A stretch of 64,000 bases of DNA from Branchinecta lynchi (GCA_023053575.1 JAKZAP010000014.1:15712938-15776937), one strand, 5' to 3'. Shown: positions 1 to 11,271, numbered from the stretch's first letter. The notes: generated by a model from the sequence alone, not told the origin. Program-made: numbers and translations.

Positions 1-30
1 TTTTGAACGGGTGATCGGATAGCAATGAAA
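1..30 (-). repeat. Family A element, distal piece interrupted by E1 (A0)
   Basis: These bases are the reverse complement of a segment of the family A unit (compare 36113-36143, the 'gatcacccgttc' block). The rest of this copy resumes at about 2602, so the two pieces are one family A element split by the family E element E1. The copy continues off the left edge. Confidence 0.8.
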
Positions 31-225
31 AACTAGACCTACGTTGCCTGGGCAACGTGAAGTGTTGCGAGAGCAACACTTTGGTTTTGTTGCTTCGCTG
101 TCGGTTAAATGCTGGAGTTGTCAACTTATCGAAGCTTTTAAAACGGTTTGTTCTAAAAAGAAGAATCACATGATCAATTAAAAGATATTCTTTAGCGTTG
201 TAAAAACAACAATAAAACAATATCG

Positions 226-1750
226 GAAGAAGGGACTAAATTGAATTTGCGGTTAGTTGAGCTTTATCCTTTTCAATCCGTAGACATCGTGACGGATGAA
301 AACTTGGGACAATATCTTATATAATCTAGTTGGTATTATAAAGCTATCCTTAACTTTTCAGGATTAAAATACCATAGATGACGCTATCAATTATTACGAA
401 ACTACCTCATTGTTTTACATTATCGTTTGTACCCCTTGCGTAAACAGTTAATCCTAGGTTATAGTGACAGACCATCGATACAAACTTTCTTACCGTCATA
501 TTTACAGAAATCGAATACAATGTGCACTAATTTGCAATTATTTCTAGCCCCTCGTGAACCGATTCCTACTTACAAGTCCCTCTCCCGTGATAGAAATCAA
601 GTTAACCGGAAACAAATAATGGGTACACCGGCTAGCAAAAGTTGCAAACCCCTCATCGCTGAAGATGATTGTAGCATAACAGCCGACTATTACTTACAAG
701 TCCCATGCATGTCTTACAATTGGGAACAAAAGTGTTCTTACCATCGAATACACCGGAAACAAATAACAGGTACACCAACTAGCAAAAGCTCCAAGCTCCT
801 CATTGCCGAAGATGATTATGAGCTAACAGTCGACTGTTGCTTACTAGTCCCTTACATGTCTCACAACTGGTATCGCCTGTTTTTCGTTTCAGTGTGTACC
901 TTACTCCTGAAGTTGTCAACCCCTTGAAACTTCAAACTGGTTTATCTCATGAAGGATTTTTGTTCAAAAAAAATGGATGACATATACTTTGATCAGCTCA
1001 TCAAGGGCTATAGATTGCCCTAACAACAACAAAAGAATATCGGAAAAAGGGACTAAATTCACTTCGCAGTCAGGTGAACTTTATCTTTTTCAATCGTAGA
1101 CATCGTGACCGATGAAAACTTGGAACAATATCTCATGTAATCTAGTTGGTATTATAAAGCTATCCTTAACTTTTCAGATTAAAATACCATAGATGACACT
1201 ATTAATTATTACGAAACTACCTCATTGTTTTACATTATCGTTTGTACCCGTTGCGGAAACAGTTAATCCTAGGTTACAGCGATAGACCATCGATACAAAC
1301 TTTCTTACCGTCAGATTTATATAAATCGAATACAATATGCAACAATTTGCACAAATTTCTAGCCTCTAGTGAACCGATTCTTACTTACTAGTCCCTCTCC
1401 CATGATAGACATCAAGTTCACCGGATAAAAATAATGGGTACACCAGGTAGCAAAAGTTGCAAACCCCTTATCGCTGAAGATTTTTGTAGCATAACAGCCG
1501 ATTCTTACTTACAAGTCCCTTGCATGTCTTACAATTGGGAACCAAATTGTTCTTACCATCGAATACACCGGAAACAGATCACAGATACACCAACTGGCAA
1601 AAGCTGCAAACCCCTCATTGCCGAAGATGAGTATGAGCTAACATATTTCGACTGTCGCATATAAGTACCCTACATGTCTCACAGCTGGTATCGCCTATTG
1701 TTGGTTTCGTGTGTACATTCCTACTGAAGTTGTCAACCCCTTGAAACTTT
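226..1750 (+). repeat. Tandem core repeats of family E (about 820 bp unit, about 160 bp subunits)
   Basis: The segment beginning 'ggaagaagggactaaatt' at about 226 recurs at about 1046, and the two units run in parallel to about 1750. Each unit holds two diverged subunits built on a block reading 'caaaagttgcaaacccctc' then 'gctgaagatgat', spaced about 160 bp apart. The subunits keep an open frame for a stretch (the GKSCKPLIAED-type peptide), but the frame is not kept across copies, so I do not call a gene. Confidence 0.75.
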
Positions 1751-1985
1751 CAAACTGGTGTATCTCACGAAGGAATCTTTGTACCAAAAAACGGATGTCA
1801 TATACTTTGATTAGCTCATCAACGGCTAACGATTGCCGTTGAAAAAAAATTCTACCTGTCTTAGTTCAAAAGTTAACTTTTTTGCCGTAGGCTAACTTTC
1901 TAACGTCACCACTTAGAAAGGAGAAAAAAGGATAAGGTCCAATTTCTTTAGCAATGAGAGAAGTTCTAAAGTTTAAGATGTACAT

Positions 1986-2255
1986 GTGATACCATTTCTC
2001 TACCGCACACCCAAGTGCAAAAAAACGAATGATAAACTCAGCTTAAATCTCGAACACAAATCGAATGAAACAATAGATGGCAGCACTTTCGGCCCCGTGG
2101 GAAAAAGCCACTTTTTGGTTTGCTGTAGAATTTTCTATTTATCACTCAAAGAAGATATGTTGGCTATGGGGCCGGGTAACTGCCGTATATATTTAACACT
2201 TATAGATTTTAATCCATCTTCAACTGAAACTGGTGCCTGCCTGCTTGCGTGCTAG
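1986..2255 (+). other. Open frame inside family E, not called a gene
   Basis: This 89-codon frame lies in the unique 3' part of E1. The homologous part of E2 (about 6120-6320) is a diverged copy, and I see no recognisable domain in it. It is listed only so that the 1.8-2.5 kb interval is accounted for. Confidence 0.15.
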
Positions 2256-2601
2256 AGCGGAGCTTTCCACTCGAAAGCAGATACATGGTTTGATGAAACG
2301 AAAGGCTGGCTGCGCAACTTCAGATAGTCCTCTCTGACATAGGCTATATAACTCCTCTTTGCTTCGCACACCGTAGGCTCTGGCTCGAGGACAAGTAAAA
2401 CACATCCTTTTTGGCCCCAGGCAAGAGTTCTACGGAGCTTTCCAAAATTTAATGTCATATTCGTCAATCCGGCCTAAGGTCCGCACTTTCCGTAAAAACC
2501 GCACAGGTTAGACCCTTACCATTTACCAGGAATAAAATGAAATCGGCGGCATAGGAAAAAAAAAAAAACGAGGACAAAACCAAAGTGTTGCTCTCACAAC
2601 A

Positions 2602-2935
2602 CAATGATGTTTCGAGAGAGCTCGTGCCTCAGACGACCCACTTAAAATCCGGACCGGATCCGGTGACTTTGGGGGGAGCTGGAGGGGGGAACCGGAAATC
2701 TCGGAAACGCTTAGAGTGGAGGGATCGGGACGAAACTTGGTTGGAAGAACAAGCACAGACCTAGATACATCGTTGAGAGAACCGGATAGGATTCGGGCAC
2801 TGTGGTGGGAGTTTTTTTTTTTTTTTTTGGGGGGGGGGGAATTCGGTGATCCCGCGAGTTCGGTACTAGGACGATGAAATTTGGTAGGCATATCAGGGAC
2901 ACGAACAGACTGACTTAAGAATAGTCGTTGAGTAG
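2602..2935 (-). repeat. Family A element, proximal piece (A0)
   Basis: Reverse complement of the family A core: 'ggaccggatccggtgacttt', the 'ggagggatcgggacgaaac' block, and the segment matching 35820-35870 (compare 'aaatttggtaggcatatcag'). Homology fades at about 2935, so this copy is truncated. A T17/G10 run sits at 2813-2840 where other copies have C-rich runs. Confidence 0.8.
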
Positions 2936-3169
2936 TCTTTTGAATAGTCCTGAGTCTACCTAAGTCTGTCAGAGATAATTTACCAGGGTTTATTAAAGGC
3001 ATTAATCAACTAACAAGAAGTATTTATTTTACCTTTCGAATAATCCGCATGGACAACCCAGTTCAAATTTCCCGAGGGGATAAGAAGCTCCCTCTCTTTT
3101 TGTTATTCATCACAGATCTCGTGGCTGAGCGAAAATTTTCAAAAATCCCTAAACGTGTCACCAGAACGG

Positions 3170-3320
3170 GCGATGAGGCACGTGAGGCAGGCATGAGGCA
3201 CGTGAGGCAGACATGAGGCACGTGAGGCAGGCATGAGGCACGTGAGGCAGGCATGAGGCACGTGAGGCAGGCATGAGGCACGAGAGGCAGACATGAGGCA
3301 CGTAAGGCAGGCATGAGGCA
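3170..3320 (+). repeat. Minisatellite, 20 bp unit
   Basis: Seven to eight copies of a unit close to AGGCATGAGGCACGTGAGGC, with few substitutions, so the array is young or homogenised. It directly precedes a half copy of MITE family C. The long minus-strand open frames over it simply reflect the repeat. Confidence 0.95.
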
Positions 3321-3361
3321 GGGAACTTGTACACCATGAGGCACCAGTGCGCAACCCCTCG

Positions 3362-3504
3362 GTTACTACGCTTACTACGCTCCCGAGCATGGTAAGCAAA
3401 TAGTAACTATTAGTTACTATTCCGACAAGGTTGGAACGGTCAGCGTAGTAACCTTTCGTGAGGATGGAACGGAAATAGTAAAGTTAGAAGGGTGGAACAC
3501 GCTC
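3362..3504 (+). mobile_element. MITE family C, half copy (C1)
   Basis: Matches the second half of the intact copy at 24204-24507 and ends in the terminal repeat GGAACACGCTC. The first half is missing and its place is taken by the minisatellite. Confidence 0.85.
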
Positions 3505-3515
3505 TATATCTCAAG

Positions 3516-3546
3516 AACACCAGAGAGAGAGAGAGGGAGAGAAAGA
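3516..3546 (+). repeat. (GA)n-rich microsatellite
   Basis: An imperfect run of GA dinucleotides just after MITE copy C1. The following 450 bases (3550-4000) hold nothing I can assign. Confidence 0.8.
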
Positions 3547-4006
3547 TCAGATCAGATACAGAATAATTTCAGTGTTATACATATTCAAACAAACACTATA
3601 TCTTCGCGTTAAACATAGATGTGAAAAATGGCGCAAACGAGTTTCCATACCGATTTGTTCGGACTTTAAGGTAAAATGGCAAAACAAAATAAAGCATAAA
3701 TTACTTTGTCTAGAAGTCCTGTTGACTCTTGCGAAACCGTAATCCCAGGTCAGCAAGAGCAGCCACGCCACAGTAAAACTTTTCATTCTAGCAGGACTAG
3801 CTAGCATCAAGGAGCGACTGTGTACAGAACACGTTTCAACTATCATCTTTATAAGGTATCTCTGTACTTTCCCACTGACTATTCTTGTTTTTGTGTCGTC
3901 TTGACAAAGGAACAGGTTCATCGTCAGTTCGCCAGTGACGCACTGTAGAGTTGCGGGATTACCAAGAGATTAAAGACCTCTTCTTTGAGCCCAAGCTGAG
4001 TTTTTA

Positions 4007-4422
4007 CATAGCAACTCATTTTTCAACTAACTCAATAAATACTACTTTGCTAGTTAGTCAATGATCATTCAACATGAAGAGAGAAGGAAATCTGAAAATT
4101 TTGGCCCTTGCAAGGGTCCTCGTCAGGCAGTCAGTCAAAGTTTGACAGCCTGACGAGGACCCTTGCCAAGAAGTGCCGAAATATCGCTGATGAAGAATCG
4201 TAGCTAACATATATCCGTTGTAAACATTGTTTGAATATAGATTAAAGACCCCTTTAAAAGAGGGCCTCAAACTCGCCCTTTATATTTAGAACCAACTCTA
4301 GAGCATGGATGCGATCCAGCGAACGCGGATTCTTGATTTCCTTCTCTCTTCATGTTGAATGATCATTGAATAACTAGCAAAGTAGTATTTACTGAGTTAG
4401 TTGAAAAATTAGTTGCTATATG
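4007..4422. mobile_element. Fold-back MITE with about 85 bp terminal inverted repeats
   Basis: The arm at about 4007-4092 is the reverse complement of about 4331-4422 (left CATAGCAACT, right AGTTGCTATATG), with a TA on each side (4005-4006 and 4423-4424). This fits a Tc1/mariner-type TA target duplication. The interior holds two inverted copies of the hammerhead-like motif described separately. I see no transposase. Confidence 0.8.
4098..4181. ncRNA. Back-to-back hammerhead-like core motifs
   Basis: Plus strand: CTGACGA at 4150-4156, a stem formed by GGACCCTT with AAGTGCC, then GAAA at 4178-4181. A near-complementary copy at 4098-4126 has CTGACGA on the minus strand but AAAA in place of GAAA. 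The core matches the hammerhead consensus CTGANGA-stem-GAAA. Helix III and a clean NUH cleavage site are not convincing, so ribozyme activity is not established. Confidence 0.35.
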
Positions 4423-4870
4423 TAGGAGAAGATATTTTGCTTGACAATCTTAGCTGGCAGACGCGAAAAACCAACAAGAGTTGTTTTTATTTTGGATTGC
4501 CTTGGATGTTTGAAACATCAAGAATTTCGCGAAGCTTTTTTATCTAAACAAAAACTCATTCTGAAGTTTTCGAATTAGTCCAATACTCTTGATGACTAAC
4601 TCTTCCTGTCCATGAAAGAGTCGCCATGTGCCCAGCGAAAAGCCAGAAAACGTCACGACAACAAACGTTGTTGATTGGTTCACTTAAGTCTGTCGTATCA
4701 ATTTTCAGGGTTTCTTTGGGTGACGTTCCTCGTTCTTCCTGAGCTTCACTTAAACACTGGCGTGTTTCGGACTTAGTGTTCAGATAATAAGACACTGCCA
4801 TGAAAACTCCAAGAGATTTTGCTCCTGCGCACTTGTTATCAAACGAAATACCTTCCACCAAGTATCGTTA

Positions 4871-5265
4871 GTTGCGTTTTTTATCTGAATTCTCAGTTCT
4901 CCCTTTTCGCTTCTGAATTCTCGATTCTCACACAAATTACCGTTTTTGCTCCTCTGGCTTCTTCATTCTCAATTTTGACGAAAACACCAATTTGGCAGCT
5001 CGTCCGCAACCCGGTATACGCGTTTATGCATATTGAACACCCACACTCTGTTGACCAATCAGGGAGGAGAACGGAGAGAGGAGAATTGAGAATTCACCAT
5101 CGGAGCAACTTCTCGATTCTGCAGAATCGCGAGACTTTCCCCTTTCTCGATTCTGACAACAAAAACGCACGAAAAGGAGAATTTACTTCATCTCAATAGT
5201 CCAAAAACGCGAAATAGGAGAATTCGAAGGAAAATCGCGAGGAGAATTCGGATGAAAAACGCAAC
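4871..5265. mobile_element. TA-flanked MITE, about 395 bp
   Basis: Imperfect terminal inverted repeats GTTGCGTTTTTTATCTG and, at the right end, the complement reading GTTGCGTTTTTCATCCG. A TA flanks each end (4869-4870 and 5266-5267). The interior is rich in 'gaattctcg' type repeats. The 126-codon frame across it is incidental. This fits a mariner-type non-autonomous element. Confidence 0.75.
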
Positions 5266-5269
5266 TATT

Positions 5270-5727
5270 GTTGCAGCGAACCCCCGGAATCGCACTAAAA
5301 TCGATAGTTATATTTCTGAAAGATGCTTCATCTACTTGGACCTTTATAGGAAAGATCAAGGGGTTTTACACACGATCTTTCTTTGAACAAGAGCAAAATA
5401 ACTCTAGAGAATAATGCGAGAACTTCGAAAATGTCACACTCAGTCATACCGCAGCGACACTAGCTCCACTAGAGGACGCAAACATCACTACTGAAACTCA
5501 ACCAGTCGTTAACGAGCGCCGGCTCGCGTGGCTTTGCACCTTAGCCTTGCTAGAATTGTCTACGTCTGCCACTGCACACACCAACAGGGCGGCGCTGCGA
5601 CGGAGCCCCATTTTTGATGCATAGGAAGGATAGGTCTTCGCATTACTCTCTACAGTTATTTTGCTCTGCTTTGAACGCACGGTGCTAGTCGGGATCCGCT
5701 GGCACCCAATCGAAATCGGGTAATTTT
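5270..5727. other. Unassigned spacer
   Basis: Between the TA MITE and element E2. No conserved protein, repeat family or RNA gene is recognisable here. Confidence 0.6.
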
Positions 5728-7296
5728 GTTACGAGAGCAACACTTTGGTTTTGTCGTTTTTTTTTCCTAGTACCCCGATTTCAGCTTATTTTTAGGAAGT
5801 GGTAAGGGTCTAACCTGTGCGGTTTTTACGGAAAGTGTGAACCTTAGGCCAGATTGATGAATATGACTTTACATTTTGGAAAGCTCCGTAGAACTCTTGC
5901 CTGGGGCCAAAAAGGATGGTTTTTGCTTGTAATTGAGCCAGAGCCTACAGTGTGTGAACTAAAGTGAAGTTGTATAGCCTATGTCAGAGAGGAATATCTG
6001 AAGTTATGCAGCCAAGCTTTCGTTTCATCAAACCATGTTTCTGCTTTCGAGTGAAAAGCTCCGTTCTAGCAGGCAAGCAGACAAGCACCATTTTTAAACT
6101 GAAGATGGACTAAAATCTGTGTGCGAAATATGTGCGGCAGTTCCCTGGCCCCACAGCCAATACATCTTCTTTGAGTGATAAATAGAAAAATTTACAGAAC
6201 CAAAAAAGTGGCATTTTCCCACGGGTCCGAAAGTGGTGCCATCTATTGTTTCTACCCATTTCTGTTCGTGATTTCAGGTGAGTTTATCATTTTATTTCTT
6301 ACACTTGGGAGTAAGGAAGAGAAATGATATCAGATGGGACTCTTAAACTTTAAAAGGTCTCTCACTGCTGAAGAAATTAGAGCTTATCCTTTTCTCCTTT
6401 CTAAGTGGTGAAATTAGAAAGTTGGCATACGGCAAAAAAGTCAACTTTTGAACTAATGCACATAGAATTTTTTTTTTCAACGTCATTCGGTAGACCTCGA
6501 TTAGCTGATCAAAGTATATGCCATCTGGTTTTTGGTACACAAATTCCTTCATGAGATACAACAGTTTGAAATTTTGGAGGGGTTGACAACTTCAGTTGTG
6601 AGGTACACACTGAAACCAAAAATAGGCCGATCCCAATCGCGAGACATGTAGGGTACTTGTAAGCAACAATCGTCTGTTAGACCATAATCATCTTCGGCGA
6701 TGAGGGGTTACCACGTTGGTAGTTTGTGTACCTATTAATTCTATTATTTCTCCCCTGTGTATTTGATCGTGAGAAAAATTTGGTACCATGTCTTATCACG
6801 GGGAGATGGACTTATGAGGGGCTAGAAACTTGTGAAAATTGGTGCGTATTTTTCATCTCTATAAATCTGAGGGTAAGAAAATTAGTCTCCTTGGTCTATC
6901 ACCGTAACATGGAGTTAAGTCTTTGAGGGGTTGACAACTTTAGTGGTAGGGTACAAACTCAAACAAAGAATAGGCGGAAACCAATTTTGAGACATGGCAG
7001 GGACTTATAATTCTTTTAAGTAAAAATCGGCTGGTATACCATAATCATCTTCGGTGGTGAGAGGTTTCCGATCGTGTTAACGCAACGGATGCATATGATA
7101 ATGTAAAACAATGACACAGTTTCAAAATAATTAGCAAAATGCCACCTATGTGTATTTTGATCCTGAAAAGTTAAGGATAGCTTTATAATACCAACTAGAT
7201 TACATAAGATAATGTTCCAAGTTTTCACCAGTCACGATGTCTACGACTGAAAAGGATAAAGTTCTACTACAATTTAGTCCCTACGTCCAATATTCT

Positions 7297-8702
7297 GTTT
7301 TTGGGATCCCAAAACGTAAGTGGAGGGATACCTATGACATCGCAAAAGTTGTCCGTCTGTCCGTCCGTCTGTAAGCACGATAACTCTCGAAGGGAATGAG
7401 ATATTTTGATGAAACTTGGTGTGAGGGTTCGTTGGGTCGTCGGACCAGTCGAGTTCGTAGATGGGCTTTGTAGCTCTACATTTAGGGGTGGGGGAGGGGA
7501 TTCAAATTAAGGGACAAACAAAATGTTTTGAAACAGCTAATGTGATAGTCGATTATGGGGTAAGAAGACATGCTGAACACGATGGTGAAAACCATTTTGT
7601 CATCGGACAAGTAGTTCGCCCGGAATCCGGCCAAAACCGGAAAGTTTGTTGAAAGTAAAAGTTTTATTTGAAGTTGATTAGGTGTTCGATTTAGGGGTAG
7701 GAAGACATGCTGAAGACTATGGTGAAAATAATTTTCTCGACGGACAAGTATTTCGCCCGGAATCCGGCCCAAACCGGAAAGTTTGTTGAAAGTAAAAGTT
7801 TTATTTGAAATTGATTAGGTGTTCGATTTAGAGGTAGGGAGACATGCTGAAGACGATGGTGAAAACTATTTTCTCGACGGACAAGTATTTCGACCGGAAT
7901 CCGGCCCAAACCGGAAAGTTTTTTGAAAGTAAATGTTTTATTTGAAGTTGATTAAATGTTCGATTTAGAGGTAGGAAGACATGCTGAAGACGATGGTGAA
8001 AACTATTTTCTCGACGGACAAGTATTTCGACCGGAATCCGGCCCAAACCGGAAAGTTTGTCAAAATTAAAAGTTTTATTTGGAGTTGATTAGATGTTCGA
8101 TTTAGGGCAAGAAGACATGTTGAACACTTATGTGAAAACAAGTTTCTACCCGGACATGTAGTTCGTCCGGAATCCGGCCAAAACCGGAAAACTGTTGGAA
8201 GTCAAAGTTTTATTTCTAGTTGATTAGATAAGCGATTTAGGGGTAAGAAGAGATGCTGAGTCCCTGTATGACAATCATATTTTACCCGGACATATAGTTC
8301 GACCGGAATCCGGCTGGAATCGGAAAATTTGTTATAAGCTAAATTTCTATTTGAAGTTGATTAGATGTTCATTACTGGGGAAAGAAGATACCCTGATTTC
8401 ATGTTTGAGCTTTCTTTTTTCGCCGGACAAGTAGTTCTGGAGTTCGGCCGGAACCGGGAAATTAGCAGAAGTGGCAGGGAGTTTTCGTCAAAACAGATAT
8501 GATAGGGGTAAACACCATGCTGAATCCAAATCTGAACTTGGTTTTCTCAGGTGATTAGCTATTTGGCCTTAATCTGTTTCTGAATTTTAATTGTAAAAAT
8601 GTTCAAGGAGTCTGGCGACGACTGGATCTGGCTAAGACAAGACCCTGTTGTCTGGATCAGATATTGAATTTTTGGGATCCCATCGAAACCTTTGGTCTTG
8701 TT
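7297..8702 (-). mobile_element. Family B element, copy B1, nested in E2
   Basis: Bounded at both ends by the palindrome TGGGATCCCA. On the minus strand it begins ACAAGACCAAAGG (8690-8702) and ends in GGGATCCCAAAA (about 7300). A (GACA/GACG)n microsatellite lies about 50 bp inside the 3' end, and the core is a 137 bp tandem array. Other copies lie at 38510, 47498 and 50415. There is no coding capacity: 137 is not a multiple of three and the open frames are repeat artefacts. Confidence 0.85.
7480..8460 (-). repeat. 137 bp tandem array, core of B1
   Basis: About seven units. The first four (to about 8100) are nearly identical and each contains 'ggaatccggcccaaaccgg' and 'acatgctgaagacgatggt'. 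Later units are diverged, so the array has been homogenised from one end. Confidence 0.9.
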
Positions 8703-8863
8703 TATTTACTTGTAAGCAAAAATCGACTGTTCGACCATAGTCATTTTCGGTGATGAGGGGCTTGTAACTTTTGCTAGTTGATGTACCTATTAATCTTATT
8801 CTGTGTTTCTGGTGTATATGAATTGGATCGTGTTTGTTATGGCTTTTGGGCTCTGAAGACAAA

Positions 8864-8897
8864 TAAATATCATATCATATCATATCATATCATATCA
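8864..8897 (+). repeat. (CATAT)n microsatellite
   Basis: Six to seven perfect CATAT units within element E2, just beyond the B1 junction. Confidence 0.95.
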
Positions 8898-9739
8898 TGG
8901 TGAGATGGACTGGTAAGTAGGAATTGTTGCTAGAAGGGGTTCATGAGGGGCTAGAAACTAGTGCAAATTGGTGCATATTTTATTTGATCTCTTTAAATCT
9001 AAGGGTAAGAAAATGAGTCTCCATGGTCTATCACTCTAACTTAGAATTAAGTCTTTGAGGGCTTGACAGCTTTAGTGGTAGGGTACACACTAAAAAAAAG
9101 AATAGGCAAACTAACTGTGAGACATGTCAGGGACTTTTAACTAACAGTCGGCGATTATATCATAATCATCTTCGGCAATGAGGGGCTTCCGACATTTCCT
9201 AGTATGTGTACGTATTATGTTTCCTGAGTCTAGAATGGTCTATGTTGATGGTCTTTCACCGCAACCCAGAATTAAGTGTTACAAATTACAATGTAAAACA
9301 ACGATATGTTTTGCAATAATTAGTAGAGGTATTTTCAACTAAAAAGCTATGGATAGCTTTATAATGCCAACTATGTTGTATAAGATAATGTTCCTAGTTT
9401 CCACAAGTCACGATGTCTACGATCTAAAAGGATAAAGTTCAACTGGCTGCAAAGTAAATTTAGTCCCTACTTCCGATATTCTGTTGGGTTTTTTTTTTCA
9501 ACGCTGAGGGATAACCATGTGATTACATATTCTGTCATCAGCTCAGAAAAATATTCTTCATGGATTGAACATACCATTTTAAAACCTCGATGGGTTGAAA
9601 AATTCAGCATTTAACCGTTAGCGAAAAAACAAAACCAAAGTGTTGCTCTCGCAACACTTTAGTCGGCGAAGCCGAACAGAGGTTGCTGCAACACTTCACG
9701 TTGCCCAGGCAACGTAGGTCTAGTTTATTTACCAGATCG

Positions 9740-10315
9740 ATGGCCAACACTCAGGGCTTCATGTAATCGTGCGGAGAGACAATCAGGGTCCGGTGTTCCA
9801 CATCTTCATCCATCTTTCCGCATAACGGGCAAAAATAAGGCCAGAACCGCACTTAATTCTCCCAGTATATTTTCTTCTCGCACCCACCGGTAAAGCATCT
9901 GCACGAAAACTCGCCATTCACTTTAGTTCATCGGGTCCTAAACCAACCTTAAGTTAAAGCTCCTCCCCCCATAAATTCTTTGACTGAGCATAAATCCTCA
10001 GAGAAGGGGTCGAGCTCACCTCCCATTGCCACTGCTGAATCTCCTGGTCCATTAACCTTGCCTTCACTACCCCTCGTAACCTCACCTACCTCCAACGACG
10101 GTCCAATCCCGTTATTCCATAGTTTACTTACCCCACAATCATCCAAAATCTTCTTGATCAACACCGGCCAAGATTCACGGGAACCATCTTTTAGGGACTT
10201 AAGGTAAGCCGCCTTTAAAATTCTAACTCTAGGTAAACTCAGTATTTTCTCCCAAAAATGGACCATACTAATTAACCTCCTGCTACGGAGTGACAATAAT
10301 CCTAAGTCACCTTTA
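9740..10315 (-). pseudogene. Decayed retroelement C-terminal fragment
   Basis: The minus-strand frame from 10296 reads a segment with RVRILKAAYLKSLKDG, SWPVLIKKILDDCG and KLWNN. This is like the region downstream of reverse transcriptase in many invertebrate LINEs (a 'YxxxL...SW...I...LDxxG...WNN' pattern). After a frame change, a Cys-rich stretch follows with CPLCGKMDEDVEH (about 9790-9845). Stops and frame changes break it, and no reverse transcriptase motif is present in the window. The family assignment is from memory of the pattern and is uncertain. Confidence 0.35.
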
Positions 10316-10319
10316 TTAA

Positions 10320-11087
10320 GTCACCGTCATCAATTCCATACCAAAAAGTTATGATTTGTTCAACTTGATGATGAAAATATCATTGAAGTCGTTAGTAAAA
10401 GAAAAAAAGATAAAGTGGGAAAAAGCCGAGATGAGGCTGTAATCTCTGAGAAGCCCAGCTGACCCAGCAAAGTTTCAGAGGAGTCAAGTATGTTAGAATA
10501 CTAAGAGCTTGGTCACACTGGGCTCATTTCCTGGCTTTTTGGGTTGCAAAAGTAGAAAAAAGAAAAAGAACAAGATATAACTAATTCTGAATGTTGTCAT
10601 TTTAAATTCAGGAGATCAATTAGAGCAAAACAGCGTGTATAATTATGTTACAGGAACCCTAATACTCTTGATGACTATCTGTTGCCGATGCAAAATCTCC
10701 GGCCTCTCCGGGTATCTAGAGAAAGAAAGGCAGAAGTGGTGTCACAGCTGCTGCCAAACATAGCAGTCATTGATTGACACAGGATTTGAGTCGTACGAAC
10801 ACGCTTACTCCTTCTTCCTGGGGATCGCTGGCGTGTGTTGGACTTAGTCAGATAGAATATTGCAGTCTGCTCATTATCCCCAAGCTGCCACAAAGCCCAT
10901 CAAATCTCACAGCCCCTAAGGGTTGTCAGTTGTTTGTCGAATAGGCGGCTTTTTGAGCCCAGTCCAAGCTCTAAAATACACGTGCCGGAAGCCATCAACA
11001 CGTGTCGTAACGGCGATTATTCACAATTTAAGCCAATGAGAGCACACTGGGTCTGGACGAGCATGGTTACGACAACCTGACGACTGC
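10320..11087. other. Unassigned intergenic spacer
   Basis: No recognisable gene, RNA or repeat family is seen here. Confidence 0.6.
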
Positions 11088-11095
11088 CAGCGGGG

Positions 11096-11263
11096 CCAGG
11101 GTTGGTCACCAAGAACCAGGGTGTACGAGTTACTTCATTACTTCAGGATACTTTTGGTTACATTGGGTTTCTTTGGGTTACGTTAGGTTACATTGGGTTA
11201 CTTTGAGATACTTTCGGGTTACTTTCCAGGGTGTACGAAGTTGCTTTTGGTGACCAACCCTGG
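11096..11263. mobile_element. hAT-type MITE with perfect 8 bp target duplication
   Basis: Terminal inverted repeats CCAGGGTTGGTCACC and GGTGACCAACCCTGG are flanked on both sides by CAGCGGGG (11088-11095 and 11264-11271). An 8 bp duplication with CAGGG-type ends is the hAT signature. The 168 bp interior is a degenerate array of about 10 bp telomere-like GGGTTAC units (11150-11222). Confidence 0.9.
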
Positions 11264-11271
11264 CAGCGGGG

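Larger units (their letters stand above)
31..2601 (+). mobile_element. Family E non-autonomous element, copy E1
   Basis: A repeat of about 2.57 kb that also occurs in inverted orientation at 5728-9725. Its ends are visible because it splits a family A copy. The 5' end starts ACTAGACC, followed by the hairpins GTTGCC-tg-GGCAAC and AGTGTTGC-gaga-GCAACACT. The 3' end carries the inverted copy AACCAAAGTGTTGCTCTC with its own GTGTTG/CAACAC stem near 2587-2602. The interior has an approximately 820 bp tandem duplication. Open frames inside it (for example 427-927) only reflect short subrepeats and match no transposase or polymerase that I recognise. The arrangement resembles Helentron-associated or pearl-type elements; the class is inference. 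Confidence 0.8.
5728..9725 (-). mobile_element. Family E element, inverted copy (E2) carrying B1
   Basis: Reverse-complement copy of E1. It has the same 3' terminal AACCAAAGTGTTGCTCTC (5730-5756 on plus), the same unique region (5800-6560), the tandem core units (6600-7290 and 8705-9500) and the same 5' end (ACTAGACC, GTTGCC-GGCAAC hairpin) at about 9690-9725. A family B element occupies 7297-8702. About 200 bp of E sequence expected at that point is missing, so the B insertion was accompanied or followed by a deletion. Confidence 0.8.

Noticed and set aside
427..927. 166-codon open frame with repeated GTPxSKSxKxLIAEDD peptide
   Set aside because: It covers the subrepeats of family E. The frame is not maintained in the other units or in E2, and no known domain is present.
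2813..2840. Possible CRISPR-like or other prokaryotic array signals among the regular repeats
   Set aside because: The spliced genes show the window is eukaryotic. The regular repeats are satellites or transposon cores with no unique spacers.
3063..3399. Cys/Leu/Pro-rich repeat frames on the minus strand
   Set aside because: Translation of the 20 bp minisatellite; no start context or splice support.
7482..8046. Series of minus-strand frames with a repeated MGRIP-EILVRREN peptide
   Set aside because: They arise from the 137 bp array of B1. The unit length is not a multiple of three, so a continuous repeat protein is impossible.
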